Below, piece after piece: positions 1-11,336 of a stretch of 64,000 nucleotides of DNA. Source of the DNA: Aplectana chamaeleonis (Eukaryota; Nematoda; Chromadorea; Rhabditida; Cosmocercidae); the NCBI GenBank assembly GCA_029168955.1, contig JAPDOI010000010.1, forward strand, positions 717,501 to 781,500. The letters are read 5' to 3'. Both the position numbers and the translations under genes were made by a program. The first letter of the stretch is position 1. Every line of letters starts with the position of its first letter. The notes beneath the pieces were generated by a model. That model was not told the origin of the DNA. It worked only from the letters and a program-made list of their open reading frames with translations, and made no database searches.

Positions 1-311
1 ATCTCGAATTGGCTATGTTCACCGCAGCCAACACAGAATTGATATCCTTGGAATGCCCTTTTTGGGTGGTACACGTCTAAAATAATAATATGAGTAGGAC
101 GAAAACACATACACCAGAAACTTCGGAGACTACCATCAGTTAGTTCAAAGGGTAAGTCCACAACTAATCCTGTTCTCTTCATTTCTTCCCAATTCTGTTT
201 AGCGAAGTCTCCTATTCGCTGTTCTTCATCCCTCATTTCGCGCTGTCTCCGCTCGCGTTCTGCCCGTTTTTCGGCAGGGGTGAATTGCTGACGTTCAACG
301 TTATCTTCCAT
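1..311 (-). CDS. 5' part of unknown protein with CxC and CxxC pairs
   Basis: An open frame of 103 codons starts at the ATG at 309-311 and runs off the left edge without a stop, so this is the N-terminal part of a gene. An in-frame TAG lies seven codons upstream, making this ATG the first possible start. About 15 bases before it, in sense, is GGTTTTAG, a plausible trans-splice acceptor. The first 50 residues are strongly charged (Glu, Arg, Gln; probably helical). They are followed by a hydrophobic stretch with a CMC pair near residue 69 and a CVGC pair near residue 95, which could form a zinc ribbon. I do not recognise the family. It lies about 750 bp downstream of the SET gene on the same strand. 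That the frame is real is likely; the function is unknown. Confidence 0.5.
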   Translation of the reverse strand, partial: MEDNVERQQFTPAEKRAERERRQREMRDEEQRIGDFAKQNWEEMKRTGLVVDLPFELTDGSLRSFWCMCFRPTHIIILDVYHPKRAFQGYQFCVGCGEHSQFE

Positions 312-487
312 TGCTTCAACTGCTAAAACCTATCCCTGGAGTAGATTATTTTCTTAACAGATCATTACAACGGTATGAGAACGATAAAAAGGCCGATATA
401 GGACTGCGAGAACAGCATAGCATATGAAACATAAGGCTTTCAAATGAATTCCTTTACTCCAAACTGTGTATGAGGTAGATTATAGGC

Positions 488-917
488 TTAAAGACAGTGG
501 TCAAGATGACAAACTTTAACGAAAAAACTATAAAAATCAGCTCAGATCAAAAAGAGGACAAAAACTATGAAGGAGGTGCGGTGAAAAACGGACTAGAAAG
601 AGAGTTATTATAAACCCTAAACTTCCAGTTCGTGTACACGTGCACAGAAAGATCACAGTCTCAGGCCAAGCGCTCGAAAATCATCGACACTTCAATTTCA
701 AGTCAGCTGATGTTCTTGATATTCGAGATCATCGATGCCGATGATGTGGGTTGGGCTCGTCCACCATCAAAATACGGGGAAGTTCGGGTGTCAAATTTGG
801 CCTAGAACAGCGTTTTTTTAGCAATTTTTTATCATAGGTTCCACTACTCAATAGCCAGAAAAGGGGTCAGAGAGGAAAAGAAGAGGAGCATATTTGAGCG
901 CGAGCACTGCCTTTATA
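488..917 (-). mobile_element. MITE family B, copy 1
   Basis: This non-coding element is bounded by TTAAAGACAGTGGTCAAGAT on the left and a degenerate GAGCACTGCCTTTA on the right. The same sequence recurs in opposite orientation at 13228-13768, with shared blocks throughout, including the segments around GTTCGTGTACACGTGCAC and GCTCGTCCACCATCAAAA. Its terminus resembles that of family A (AAGGCAGTG next to TTAA), so the two families probably share one transposase source. No coding capacity is seen. Confidence 0.7.
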
Positions 918-1067
918 TTATTATTTACATTCCAAATTGTTCTTTCTTATAACCACTGCAGCTGTCTTGATTATGTCTCGGTGATATTCGAAGAACCAGC
1001 GAAAAAGTTCCCGACGTCGTGTGAACATGATGTGTCTTCTGAATCGGAACTCAGAGCATGAGTTTGG

Positions 1068-1836
1068 TCAGTACACATCGAAGCGTCTAATGTGAGCGTG
1101 GCAACTGAAAACGCATAGAGGATTGCGATTAGGTGAGTCGCATTGGGGTACCGCTATCAAGATGTTGACTTTTCGTAACTCACTTAGGTCGGGAGCACAC
1201 TTCGAGCACAAACACTTATACAAGTTGTGATTTTTCTCCTTTTCCTTTCCATAATCCCATAGCAGCTGATCTCCACGCTAAATTGATTTTTTTATTTTAA
1301 GGAGACGGATTGCAAATGCTTGTTTATACCTTGATAGTAGCCTTGGCTTTGAAATACACGAAACTCAATAGGTGCGGACTATCATTTCCCTTGATCAGCT
1401 TTACATATGTTTTCTGTATCAGGTTCGGATGCTTACTGCTGTGGTTTAACAGCCTTCCTAGCACAACGGTACCTTTGTAGACAGGTTTATGAGCCAAAAT
1501 ACAATATTCGCGTGATTGGTACTTCACTGAAATGATTGTGGCTTCAATCGGCCTTTTTATACAAAAACCGACTCACCTTTATAGTCCACTTTATACCTCG
1601 ATAAAACTTCTCGCTCTGATTGACTCATTTTTGCAGTTATCTCCGCCAAGGCAGTCGATTTCTTCACAGCGCCACTCGAATATTGAGATTATTAATATAT
1701 GGACGTGAATCCAAAATAGTTGCAGGACCACATACCGATAGTCACAAACTACACTTCCTTTAGGGATGTCTACCTTGGCTAACACTCCCATACCTCTGAT
1801 CGACGGGATTTTACGAACCTCGAGCCAGGGGAAGTT
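1068..1836 (-). CDS. SET-domain protein (lysine methyltransferase-like), four exons
   Basis: Four exons join in phase: 1836-1736, 1674-1577, 1526-1330 and 1277-1068 (stop at 1068-1070), giving 201 codons; the 5' end is not found. Introns are 61, 50 and 52 bp with GT-AG ends. The product is essentially a SET domain: GMGVLAKVDIPKG and CDYRG in exons 1-2, the cofactor and catalytic motif GRLLNHS in exon 3, and WDYG followed by CLCSKC, a short post-SET-like cysteine cluster, in exon 4. SET enzymes transfer methyl groups from S-adenosylmethionine to protein lysines, usually histones. NHS and the DYG tyrosine are present, so activity is possible. Phase agreement at all three junctions argues against a processed or dead copy. 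Nematodes have many lineage-specific SET proteins and I cannot assign an orthologue. An upstream exon above 1840 is expected but not recognised. Confidence 0.75.
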
Positions 1837-3890
1837 CTGGAAATCAGCGTTTATAAAGTGGAAGAAGTCAGTTTGTGATTGTGACTATTCACCTGTACTA
1901 AAATTCTTTCTAAATACACAAAAAAACTCTATTTTCGCACAGCATCCTTGTCAAACTCTTTTAAGTTTAGGTTTAGAAAATCTTCTGATTTCATAACGTC
2001 TGCAGAGAATTATATTCAATTTTCTATGTGAAAAACTGGTATTTTGTCCGGTCCACCGTACAAAGATCTAACCTATCGGGTTGGATCTTTGTCCGGTGGA
2101 ACGGACAAAAAAAAGAAAACGCGCTCCAGCGCGCACAATCTGACCTAAACCAGTAACCCATCTCAAGAATATGAAATCATTTCAAATCATTTTCGATTTT
2201 ACTTTTAACTCATATAATACCTTTTCTTTACATTCCACGTCTAGTTTATCCACAATGCTATACTTTGCGAAGTTGAATTAGTATACTTTCTCATTATAAG
2301 TACTATAACTGGTGCAATACTAGGACGCGGTTCAATCAAAATTCAAGTAAAAAATGAATGATTCCGCTTTTATAATTTCGTTGAAATTCTATCTAATTAC
2401 GATTTATAACGTTATCACAAATCTGATAACGAATCAAAATTTCATTTTCATGTATGAATCTATTCAATTCTATGAGTAAAACTTGAGTGCCCCGCCAACT
2501 AGTTTTGCACCCTAAAGTCTATTAAATAAATGAAAAATCCAGATGAAAGAAATGTCTCTGAGAAATCAAAGTTGAGTCACTGAAATTAGATTATTATGTT
2601 TCAGTATGTCAAAATACTATTTCCTGTGGTATGGGTAAAAATTTCTGTTTCTGTATCTAATCTCAGTTCATCTCTAATAGTTAAATTTGCGTGGAGATTA
2701 GGAGCTTTATTTGAGATGTGCAGGATAATAATATTGATACACAGAAAAATATTGATAACGTGACATCCGAAATTCATACGAATTCATCTTTCAAAAGAAA
2801 TTCGCTTAGAACGATAAACGAATCCAATTTGTTGTAAACACTGCAAGAATATACACGTGCACCTGAATGCAATAGCAGCTAGCCTCAATAAATCGAGAAT
2901 AAGCGCGTGGTTGACTAATTGAGCCTGCTTTGGCCCATCGCACCTCTTCATCCATACACGTGATTACTCCAGGGACCATCTAGTTTCACACCTGTGCCCG
3001 AAAGATACAACGCCTCTATCCACATGATTACTCAAGGCGCCATCAAATTTCGCACCTATATCCTCAAGGTTTTGCGAGCCTACACCATCGATGTCCGACC
3101 TCTATCAATCCATTTGATAGAGGTACCTTTATAAATGGAAATCGTTTATTCAACTTAATTGAATTTGCCGCGAGCCTGTATAAAACAGCCATGCAACATT
3201 AGTAAAAATGAAAACCGTATTCCGCGTTCAATTGTCCTAGCTCGCATTGATAGTTACTGAGATCAGATTTCAGGCTATAAATTGGGAATATTACGGTTCA
3301 AAAAAATTGCACTTTTCATTCCATTACGGTGTTTTATAAAATGTTGTTTGTTGGATAAGTTTTTGTTTGGAAAAACCTGCCCTATATCAAAGATGTTGTT
3401 TTTGTTTTAATGTTTTGCCTTTACTAGTTAAGCAACAGAATTACTTCTGTAGTTCTGGTATAAAACAAGTTCTTTGTTATTTTTAGCCCAGTACTTTAGC
3501 ATAAACAATAGAATCAATTCTCAATTCTTTTTAAAAATAAACTTTCGATTTTTAATACTCAATTTCGCGTTAAAACAATCATTTTTCGTCATTATTTTGT
3601 CAAGCAAACCTTGGTTGATATCTAATTCCATCTAATGTTCACCCCATCATTTAAATTACATTTGAAATCCAACGAATCTTATGCAATTCAAAGCTGATAA
3701 CCACAGTACCCCATTGCCACGCCTCTTCTCAGTTGATGACTCACCCCCTCCAGTGCGCCGTCCCCCTCACCCCACAGCGGCAGCTGCGAATAAAAACATG
3801 ACAAAGCGGCTGACATAAACGACCGTTTCGCCCACTGAAACAGCGCACCGAAACAAGACCGAGTTTCAAGAGCATAAATGTCATGGCGCC
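1837..3890. other. AT-rich non-coding region with small repeats
   Basis: No coding exon is supported here. Positions 2042-2110 hold an imperfect hairpin with arms of about 30 bases (TTTGTCCGGTCCACCG paired with CGGTGGAACGGACAAA). Positions 2943-3066 hold a degenerate direct repeat of about 80 bases (blocks around CACGTGATTACTC and CACATGATTACTC). The 5' exon or promoter of the SET gene should lie just above 1836 on the minus strand but cannot be picked out. Confidence 0.5.
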
Positions 3891-3897
3891 GTGATAA

Positions 3898-4424
3898 CCA
3901 AGTTCCCGCACTAATTTACTCAGAAAAGTCCCAAATTCGCGACTTTCGTCATAACTCGGCTCAAACTGATTCGTTCGGGGAGCTATGGGCATATTTGGAA
4001 TCAGCATCGAGAGCTCTTCAAGTTGAGCACACATGTTCCTTGACCTGCGAACAAGGCGTATAGGGTTAGCAGAAGAATCGAGTGAACGAAAACACCACCG
4101 TTCTCAGCTCCAACGCGACTAATCGACCTGGGACTCGGCCAACAACTTTACTTTGTGATCCTCTTTCAAAAAAGCACTGCGGCAGCCCAATCCGAAAAAA
4201 ACCCTTCATTTTTTATCCTCTTCACAAGTGCCAAGTCCATTCTCGCTTCAAACGGGATGAGGTTGAGAGATGTCTGTGCTCAAAATGAAGAGCTCCCGAT
4301 GCTCATTCCAAATATGCTCCTAGTTCCCCAAGCGGGTTACTTTGAGACGTGTTATGACCAAAAGTCGTAAAATTCGCGATTTCGCGACTTTTGCGGATTT
4401 AAAAAAAATTAGTGCGGACATTGT
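3898..4424. mobile_element. MITE family D (CCCGCACTAATTT termini)
   Basis: The left end carries CCCGCACTAATTT and the right end the inverse AAATTAGTGCGG followed by ATTGTA. Inside each end are further inverse stretches around the TCGCGACTTT motif. The same terminal and subterminal sequence (CGCAAAAGTCGCGA, GAGCTCTTCA, CAAGGCATATAGGG) is found in the large foldback element at 44361-51098. The short open frames here overlap on both strands and show no protein signature. Confidence 0.65.
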
Positions 4425-4867
4425 ACATGTATTTACGAAAGAGGAAATACGGTATATATGTTGTATCTTATCTCTAGGAAGCCGCGTCGCAACAATTATC
4501 GCGCCATTGTAGAAGTGATTATTTTTCCAAATCTAGCATTGTGTTTTCTTGAGAACAACCGCTCGATTTTCATGATAAAGCTATCATAGCGGGAGCGCGG
4601 CTTCCCCCAAACCAGATATTGACGATATCTTCTCGACAATCTGAACACGCTGGTAAGGCCTCGGTCATAGCTGGCCGATTGGCATAGCCAGCCCGGTCGA
4701 AAATCATGAAAGACAAGAATGAGGAAGGTAAAAGAGCACCCGGGGTTGTGTTCGACAACAACCAGCCGAGGGAAGTCGAAGGGAAGCGGAAGAGATGATG
4801 CAGCGCGTGGCAGAGGTAAATATATATCAACCCATCTTACACTACGTAAGATGGAAACGCAAACTGT

Positions 4868-5440
4868 GTTACTACTCAGGCGAACTGGGGCGTCGACAAC
4901 AGGTTGATCCGCCCACCATGAGTCACCGCTGGCCATCGCGTCGATATTCGGCGGGGCCCTGGCCGCGAGTTATGATCAGGTCGATGCCGAGCTATTGCAC
5001 AGCAATTACGGCCGCGAGCTATGACCTCGTCGATGTCAAGCTGTTGCACAGCTAGTGCTCTAGATACAAAGGGAGTATACGACGCATTTTTTAGGCATGC
5101 TGCGAATGATGATAGCGCAGTCCGTTCAATTACCTAAGTTTGCGTTACTTTTGGCACGCCCAGCATCTGGAGGTCCTGCCTACCCGGTGGTGACCCCAGT
5201 GGAGGCGGGGCGACCAGCCGCGATGCGTGTCGGTGTGCCGGGCGCGACGCGAGTCGATGTAAAGCAGTTCCTAAGCTAGATGAAGCAGTCCTGTAGGATG
5301 TGAACTGCTGCTAAGAAGGCCACTAAACGCGTCACATCGAGTTGTCAACAGGCGGACGTCGTTGGGCAACGGGCAGGTCTCAGGCTGGCAATGCGGGCGA
5401 TTTGACTTGTCAACAGGGAGCGGTTTATGGGATGACAGCT
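4868..5440 (+). mobile_element. Repeat family E, copy 1 (truncated)
   Basis: It starts with CTCAGGCGAACTGGGGCGTC at the left terminus and shares about 550 bp, in opposite orientation, with the copy at 16084-16625, including CAGCATCTGGAGGTCCTGCC and CAGGGAGCGGTTTATG. The right terminus is missing, so this copy is truncated near 5440. The open frames inside are not conserved between copies and are not genes. Confidence 0.65.
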
Positions 5441-6918
5441 TATCAACTCAGTACGAATCGATATTACTGCGAAAAATAAAGATTTCATCGCGAAGCTGTC
5501 ATTGTTCAGCGGAGCGATTCAAAAAGTTCCGGCGGCCGCGAGGGAAGCCAAGGGGGTTACAGGTGTCTGGGTAGCGCGCATTTTGTACTCAAATTTTGAC
5601 TCGTTTTCCCTTTGACTACACGGCTGGGTGTATGGCAGATACGACTCCCGGTGCGGCCGACCCGATCGATTTTCACACGATTTAAGGTAAGAAATGAATG
5701 ATGTAACTGGCATCATTCCAAATATTTCCTAGATATCGACCACGTCGCCCAGACCGGGTGTTTCTCAACCTTTCTAGACCATGTTTTTTCATACGTAGCG
5801 ACCGGGTCGGCCACGGCAGGTCACGGCGTTTTTCTGGACCAACTAGGACCTGAGCCTAAGGCTTCTCTCAGAGTTCGATCGCTGTGCCACGCGAGCGGTG
5901 CTCGACGACGCGGCCATCGCGTCGCGGGTTCGGGAAAGTTAGCAACCCATCGCGGAAGTTAGTTTCGTTCACGTACACATTCTAGCCGACTCCTGTTACC
6001 CTTTGCTGCGTCATCACCAAAATATCACATCAGGTAGGTTTTCTGTGGTCCCACTATTTCTGTAAATGTTTCGCATTAATTGGCTCCCCGTGGCCCACGA
6101 ACGCACCCAAGACGGCGGAGCCAAAATGTCAGACCAAAGTTATAAGCGCAAAATTTGGAAAAAAAATACGATAGATAACATTTTGGCAACTAAAGCACCA
6201 AAAACTCTTGACCTTCCATAATCTACCTGATCAGTCGACGAAGAGGGTAAGCCACTTGAAAGAACGAAACTAATAAAAAAGCATAACCAACTGGGAAAAT
6301 CGACAAGTTGAGTGAAGGTGGATGATGCAATCGCCAAGATCGGTAGCGTCGCCCGTACACTGGATGGCGACGCGAACTGGCAATGTCAGACGCCCATTCG
6401 CGCGATTTCAACTACTTTCTTGGCGATTTTCTCTGAAAGGCCTTCGACCAGGTCGATACACAGGGGTTTCATTCGGTCGCATCGCACACCGATCGAATTG
6501 GGGGAAGGGATCAGGACCTAAATCGTTTCAACACGGAAAATCGGTTTTTCCAAGTCTTTTTCTTCGCACAACTAACAGCTGAACTTCTTCAGAGATGAAT
6601 ACTTAGGTTTTATCTTTTCAGATTTCAAGAAAAAGACAATCTCAGACTGTGCTGCATTGTGGTGCAAACTTGAACACAGCAATCCAAACCATTCATATTG
6701 AGATGACTTTGAAATCCTCTCTTGATGAAGTTGGGTTTTAAAACATATTCATTGAGCTCAAGAACTAACTACCGTCGATGCATTAGCACATGTCATAGGC
6801 GACAGTCGACTTTCGAATTATTGAATACAACCAAAACATTTCCTCTCAACATCAATTCAGCAACACAATTTCAAGTCCGCTCAGAGTCTCCGCAATTTAT
6901 TCACCAATAAAATCTTAC
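5441..6918. other. Non-coding region
   Basis: No coding exon is supported. The open frames are short, overlap on both strands and have no recognisable motif. The stretch from 6590 to 6918 is AT-rich and would be the 3' flank of the minus-strand peptide exon that ends at 6919. Confidence 0.45.
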
Positions 6919-7049
6919 TCAAATTTGAGGCATTTCGATTTCAACCTGTTCGTTAGCTGCGTTATATTCGACGCCTACGCCGTTTTCGTTACGGCCGCAC
7001 ACACATGTTTCTTCGCCGTCCACGTACCTGCACAGTCCGATTGGGTACC
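6919..7049 (-). CDS. Last exon of an ABF-type (CS-alpha-beta) peptide gene
   Basis: The exon begins after the acceptor TATTTCAG (7050-7057 on the plus strand) and ends at the TGA at 6919-6921. It encodes 42 residues in phase 2. Its start ([20 protein letters not shown]) aligns with the last exon of the gene at 11620-14215 (YTTGVCTYVG, then ETCACGRS): the same three cysteines in the order C, C-x-C, then GR. It has a longer acidic C-terminal tail. ABF/ASABF peptides are secreted nematode antimicrobials of the cysteine-stabilised alpha-beta fold. The first exon, which should lie above 7.3 kb on the minus strand, is not visible and may have been displaced or destroyed by the insertions there. This acceptor leaves two Gs where the other gene has three, so the splice phase differs by one base. 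It may therefore be a pseudogene fragment. Confidence 0.6.
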
Positions 7050-7068
7050 CTGAAATACATATAATCAC

Positions 7069-7263
<195 letters not shown>

Positions 7264-7469
7264 TAGCGGGGGTGTGTATACAAGTCTGTTGGTACCTGCT
7301 CGTTGGTGCCCCTGCTTCTACTGAACCCAGCAGACGTTTGAGTGTACACAGGGGACGTTCGAGCGATATAGCGTGCACAACTATATCGCGAAAGTATCCC
7401 GCACATTGCATAAAGGTGTCGCCGTCCGGCACACTAAGGCCTCTGGTCCATAACACCTTAGGATCCGTA

Positions 7470-8343
7470 CCTAAGGAGTTCATGGAGTCTTTGGCCACGA
7501 GCCACAGTTTCGCCACCCTGAACTGTCGATCGCTGTCGAGTGATATCCAAAAAACTGCGCTATCCAGGCTTCTGAGCTATTTCCATGCACCGTTTGCTGC
7601 TTTGCAGGAAACCCGCCTCAAGGATAGACCCGTCATCAGCGTCGGAGAGTACACCATCTACTGCGGTAACGCTGACGATAGGAGAGTGGGAGGCTGTGCA
7701 ATAGCTGTAAGGAAGGATTTCAATGGTATGGTCAAGGAGTTCGGCTCAACGTCGTGTCGGAATGCATTCGTATGACTGCGGGATCACAGAGGATTTAATC
7801 TGTGGATAGTGAGCGCTTATGCGCCCACTGAAACCGCCGAAGACAATTCGAAGGATGCGTTTTATGAGGAACTCAATACGTTGCTGGCCAGGATACCTTG
7901 TCAACATGCTGTTGTCGTGGGGATTGACGCAAATGCGAAGATGGGACTTGATCAGGAATCCGAAGTACTCGGTAAATGGTTCTACCCAGTGGAGCAAACA
8001 TCGGACAATGGCTACCGCCTTGTCGACTTTTGTGAACGCAGTGGTCTGATTATTGCATCAACATTCAAGAGGAATCATCGCCGCCATAAGCTTACGTGGC
8101 AGGGACCAACCCGGCTATCTCCAGAAGAGCAGCGGAAGCGGAAGATGACAACTTTGAAACCACAGCTTGACTATGTCCTAACGAGGAATATTCCAGTATC
8201 GGACATTCGAAGATCTAGAGCTGTGTGGGATGTCGCATTCGATTCGGATCACCGTCCTGTTCTGTTGAACTTCACTGCGAGGATTCATAAGAGGAAGCGA
8301 GGGGCTCAGCCTCTCCAGAGGATTGACATGACAAGTCTCAGAG
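7470..8343 (+). pseudogene. RTE-type non-LTR retrotransposon, endonuclease domain (broken)
   Basis: The reading frame encodes an apurinic-type endonuclease, the enzyme that nicks target DNA for target-primed reverse transcription. In order: [30 protein letters not shown] (catalytic Glu), [17 protein letters not shown], then SAYAPTETAEDN, VVVGIDANAKMG (metal site), LDYVLTRN and FDSDHRPVLL (catalytic Asp-His). An in-frame TGA at 7773-7775 interrupts it directly before LRDHRG; the frame is the same on both sides, so this is a nonsense change and not a frameshift. The reverse transcriptase half is absent: coding similarity stops at about 8343, where the 42-bp satellite starts. The element is therefore dead and 3' truncated. 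Hookworm genomes carry many close relatives. Confidence 0.85.
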
Positions 8344-9050
8344 ATGTGTGGCACTCAACCGGCGCACTCCCGGTTGAGTGCCACACACTTTTCCTGGTGC
8401 TCGGCGCACTCCCAGTTGGGTCACACACACTTTTCTCGGCACTCGGCACACTCCCGGTTGGGTGCCACACACTTTTCTCGGCGCTCGGCGCACTCCCAAT
8501 CGGGTCACACACACTTTTCGTGGCGCTCGGCGCACTTCCGGTTGGGTGCCACACACTTTTCCCGGCGCTCGGCGCACTCCCAGTGGGGTCACACACACTT
8601 TCCTTGGCGCTCGGCGCACTCCCGGTTGGGTGCCACACACTTTTCGCAGCGCTCGGCGCACTCCCAGTTGGGTCACACACACTGTTCTCGGCACTCGGCA
8701 CACTCCCGGTTGGGTGCCACACACTTTTCTCGGCGCTCGGCGCACTCCCAGTGGGGTCACACACACTTTTCTTGGCGCTCGGCGCACTCCCGGTTGGGTG
8801 CCACACACTTTTCGCGGCGCTCGGCGCACTCCCAGTTGGGTCACACACACTGTTCTCGGCACTCGGCACACTCCCGGTTGGGTGCCACACACTTTTCCCG
8901 GCGCTCGGCGCACTCCCAGTGGGGGCACACACACACTTTTCTTGGCGCTCGGCGCACTCCGGGTTGGGTCCAACACACTTTTCTCGGCGCACTCCCAGTT
9001 GGGTCCTGTAAACCCTCCCCGGCGCTTGGCACACTCCTAACTGGGTCCCG
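8344..9050 (-). repeat. 42-bp satellite, block A
   Basis: About 16 tandem units of 42 bp alternate between a form with GTTGGGTGCCACACAC and one with GTTGGGTCACACACAC. The unit on the minus strand is the same as in block C (35205-35912). Because 42 is a multiple of three, all six frames are open for long stretches, which explains the overlapping repetitive frames; none is a gene. The first 43 bases (8344-8386) form a hairpin with 18-bp arms, so the block begins at an inversion point. Confidence 0.95.
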
Positions 9051-9059
9051 CACATTCTC

Positions 9060-9131
9060 TGGTCAATGGTCAACGGTCACCAGTCAAAGGTCACCGGTCA
9101 CCGGTCAACGGTCAACGGTCACCGGTCAACT
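9060..9131. repeat. 7-bp minisatellite (GGTCAAC/GGTCACC)
   Basis: About ten consecutive heptamers of the type GGTCAAC, GGTCACC and CGGTCAA follow the satellite directly and precede the inverted-repeat arm. Confidence 0.85.
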
Positions 9132-9139
9132 CATAGCCG

Positions 9140-9885
9140 TTTATTATTATGTATGATGATGTATGATATGATAAGCAGTAAGAAGTAAAGTTGTTAATGT
9201 GAAACAGTAAGTAACCAACTTGTTAGTCACTTCCCCTGTCCCTTCCCTACGAAAAAGTACAGCCTACAACGTGTTTTAGCGATTTGATCTACCAACTGAT
9301 AATATCACTTGATATGATAAGTAGTAAAAGGTGAAGTAGTTAATATGAAACAGTAAGTTTTCATTGTCTACCTACTCACCAGCCTGGGGACAGGGGCTCT
9401 CTACACACCGAGGGAGGAATTGCCCCCTTTTTGCAGTTCGAAACGTCACGCTACACAATGCAAGCGGAGTGGTCCCGAGTGGAATTAGAGCCGCAAAAGG
9501 CGGGACAACTCCTCCCTCGGTGTGTAGAGAGACCCTGTCCCACCAGCCTGCTTATCTGTTCACATACCAACTTACCTGCCTGCCCAAGTGATCGCCTGCG
9601 ACCATTGGCAGTGGCCACTACTAAGGGTGCGTAACGCAAAAGGAAGCAGGAAGCAGGAACACACGCACAACAAGAAATTTTGATAAGGATTCGCCGATCT
9701 AACTTTGTTAGTTTTGAACCGATTTGGCTCAATTTTTGTCAGCACGTGTCTCCTGGACCCTCTCACCTATATCCCTATGGAGATCTCTGGAGAATTTGTT
9801 TAACAGGTTTTATTGACTACTTTACACAATTCTAAGTGATCAGAAGTCCCGGGCAAAACATACGATGCATAGCCATGTGATCACA
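9140..9885 (+). repeat. Left arm of long inverted repeat (partner 30329-31075)
   Basis: About 746 bp match the reverse complement of 30329-31075 almost base for base, including TAACCAACTTGTTAGTCA, the internal small foldback at 9376-9543 and the inner end AGCCATGTGATCACA. Similarity ends sharply at 9885. Short open frames inside occur in both copies but have no protein motif. The arm directly follows satellite block A. Confidence 0.9.
9376..9543. mobile_element. Small foldback MITE family F
   Basis: The ends are inverse: GGGACAGGGGCTCTCTACAC at the left and GTGTAGAGAGACCCTGTCCC at the right, with about 100 bp between. Further copies lie at 30665-30830 (inside the other arm) and, degenerate, at 62697-62865. 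The last shows that F is an independent repeat. Confidence 0.75.
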
Positions 9886-10141
9886 TTTTGGCGTCTCAGT
9901 TTACCGCTATCGCTCCAGCCGCGAAGCGGTTCACGTCCGGTAGGAATGGGTCCGCCAGCCTTGAAACAGTGAATGACATCGTCTTCGGAGCCATTCGCGG
10001 CATTTGCAATCCCACTAGCCTTAAAGGTACGAACGACAACTTCGGTTGAAAGTTGCTCCCCTGCAGTCGCAACCCAATTCAGGTACGCAGATATCGGTGG
10101 AGCTTTCGGATTGCCGCCCTTGGTGCACTCCTTCTCGCTTG

Positions 10142-11014
10142 CGTATCTGGATACTCTGCCCTTGGCCGAGGGCCACTTCTCACGTTCTGCGCTAAGACTT
10201 TAGGTAGATGAGGGATTGGCAAACACATGTGCATCAAGCAAAAAAGTATTAGGCAGAAAGTGGTTCCCAGTGAGAAATTTCCAATGACTTTTCAGCTGAA
10301 GGCGAAGGCGGGGCTCTAATAAAATGGGGTGTTCTGTTTTTCAACCTCCACCAAAGGGGGGTTAAATTAGAGGGAGGGGTTCAAATAGATGGGGGTGCTC
10401 AATAACAGGGCATACGGTATTTATGATAAGATAGTGCATACGTACGTTTAGCCCTAAAAGTGCCCCCAAAACCGCATTTGTCTGTAGCCGTCATTGCATA
10501 ACACCACTCGTCGTTCGCCTGTTACGCTAGGGTGCTCTCAAATGTTTCATTATTTCTCAGAGAAAAAATTATGCATCAAGGACGTATCTGGATACTCTGC
10601 CCTTGGCCGAGGGCCACTTCTCACGTTCTGCGCTAAGACTTTAGGTAGATGAGGGATTGGCAAACACATGTGCATCAAGCAAAAAAGTATTAGGCAGAAA
10701 GTGGTTCCCAGTGAGAAATTTCCAATGACTTTTCAGCTGAAGGCGGGGGGGGGGGCTCTAATAAAATGGGGTGTTCTGTTTTTCAACCTCCACCAAAGGG
10801 GGGTTAAATTAGAGGGAGGGGTTCAAATAGATGGGGGTGCTCAATAACAGGGCATACGGTATTTATGATAAGATAGTGCATACGTACGTTTAGCCCTAAA
10901 AGTGCCCCCAAAACCGCATTTGTCTGTAGCCGTCATTGCATAACACCACTCGTCATTCGCCTGTTACGCTAAGGTGCTCTCAAATGTTTCATTATTTCTC
11001 AGAGAAAAAATTAT
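10142..11014 (+). repeat. Tandem duplication, 441-bp unit (two copies)
   Basis: Positions 10142-10572 and 10583-11014 are near-identical direct copies starting CGTATCTGGATACTCTGCCC and ending CTCAGAGAAAAAATTAT. They differ mainly by a G-run (GAAGGCGAAGGCGGGG against GAAGGC followed by a G-run) and single substitutions. The link between them contains GCATCAAG, which also occurs near the start of each copy and may have guided the duplication. No gene is recognised. Confidence 0.9.
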
Positions 11015-11167
11015 CCGTCTACGAGTTGCTAGGAAAAAGAAAATCTCTTGATGGATCAGATCGCAGCGACCGTAGCTCTGTGGTCAGCGTATCAGATCTA
11101 GTCTAGTGAATGGACCAGGCGCGATGATTGCAACCGGTGTCGGAGTTTCGATCGCCCGCGGTGATCT

Positions 11168-11336
11168 GGGGTGCGTTCCAAGAACGTTTCCAAGAGCTGT
11201 GGGAGGCAAAGCAACCTACCCATGGACAAATTTGCTTTCCATGGATGCGAATTATAACTGAAAATTGCTCCCACGTGGCCATGGCTACGATTCCATGGAC
11301 GCGTTTTGCCATGGGAATGTTCTTGGAACGCACCCC
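11168..11336. mobile_element. MITE family G (GGGGTGCGTTCCAAGAAC termini)
   Basis: The 169-bp element has inverse ends GGGGTGCGTTCCAAGAACGT and TGTTCTTGGAACGCACCCC, and palindromic CCATGG pieces inside. It is non-coding. Confidence 0.75.

Noticed and set aside
8306..9156. Long overlapping frames of 200 to 400 codons rich in SAPSAEKSV, ALGALPVG or HSQLGHTHF repeats
   Set aside because: All six frames are open because the 42-bp satellite period equals 14 codons; frames on opposite strands overlap fully.
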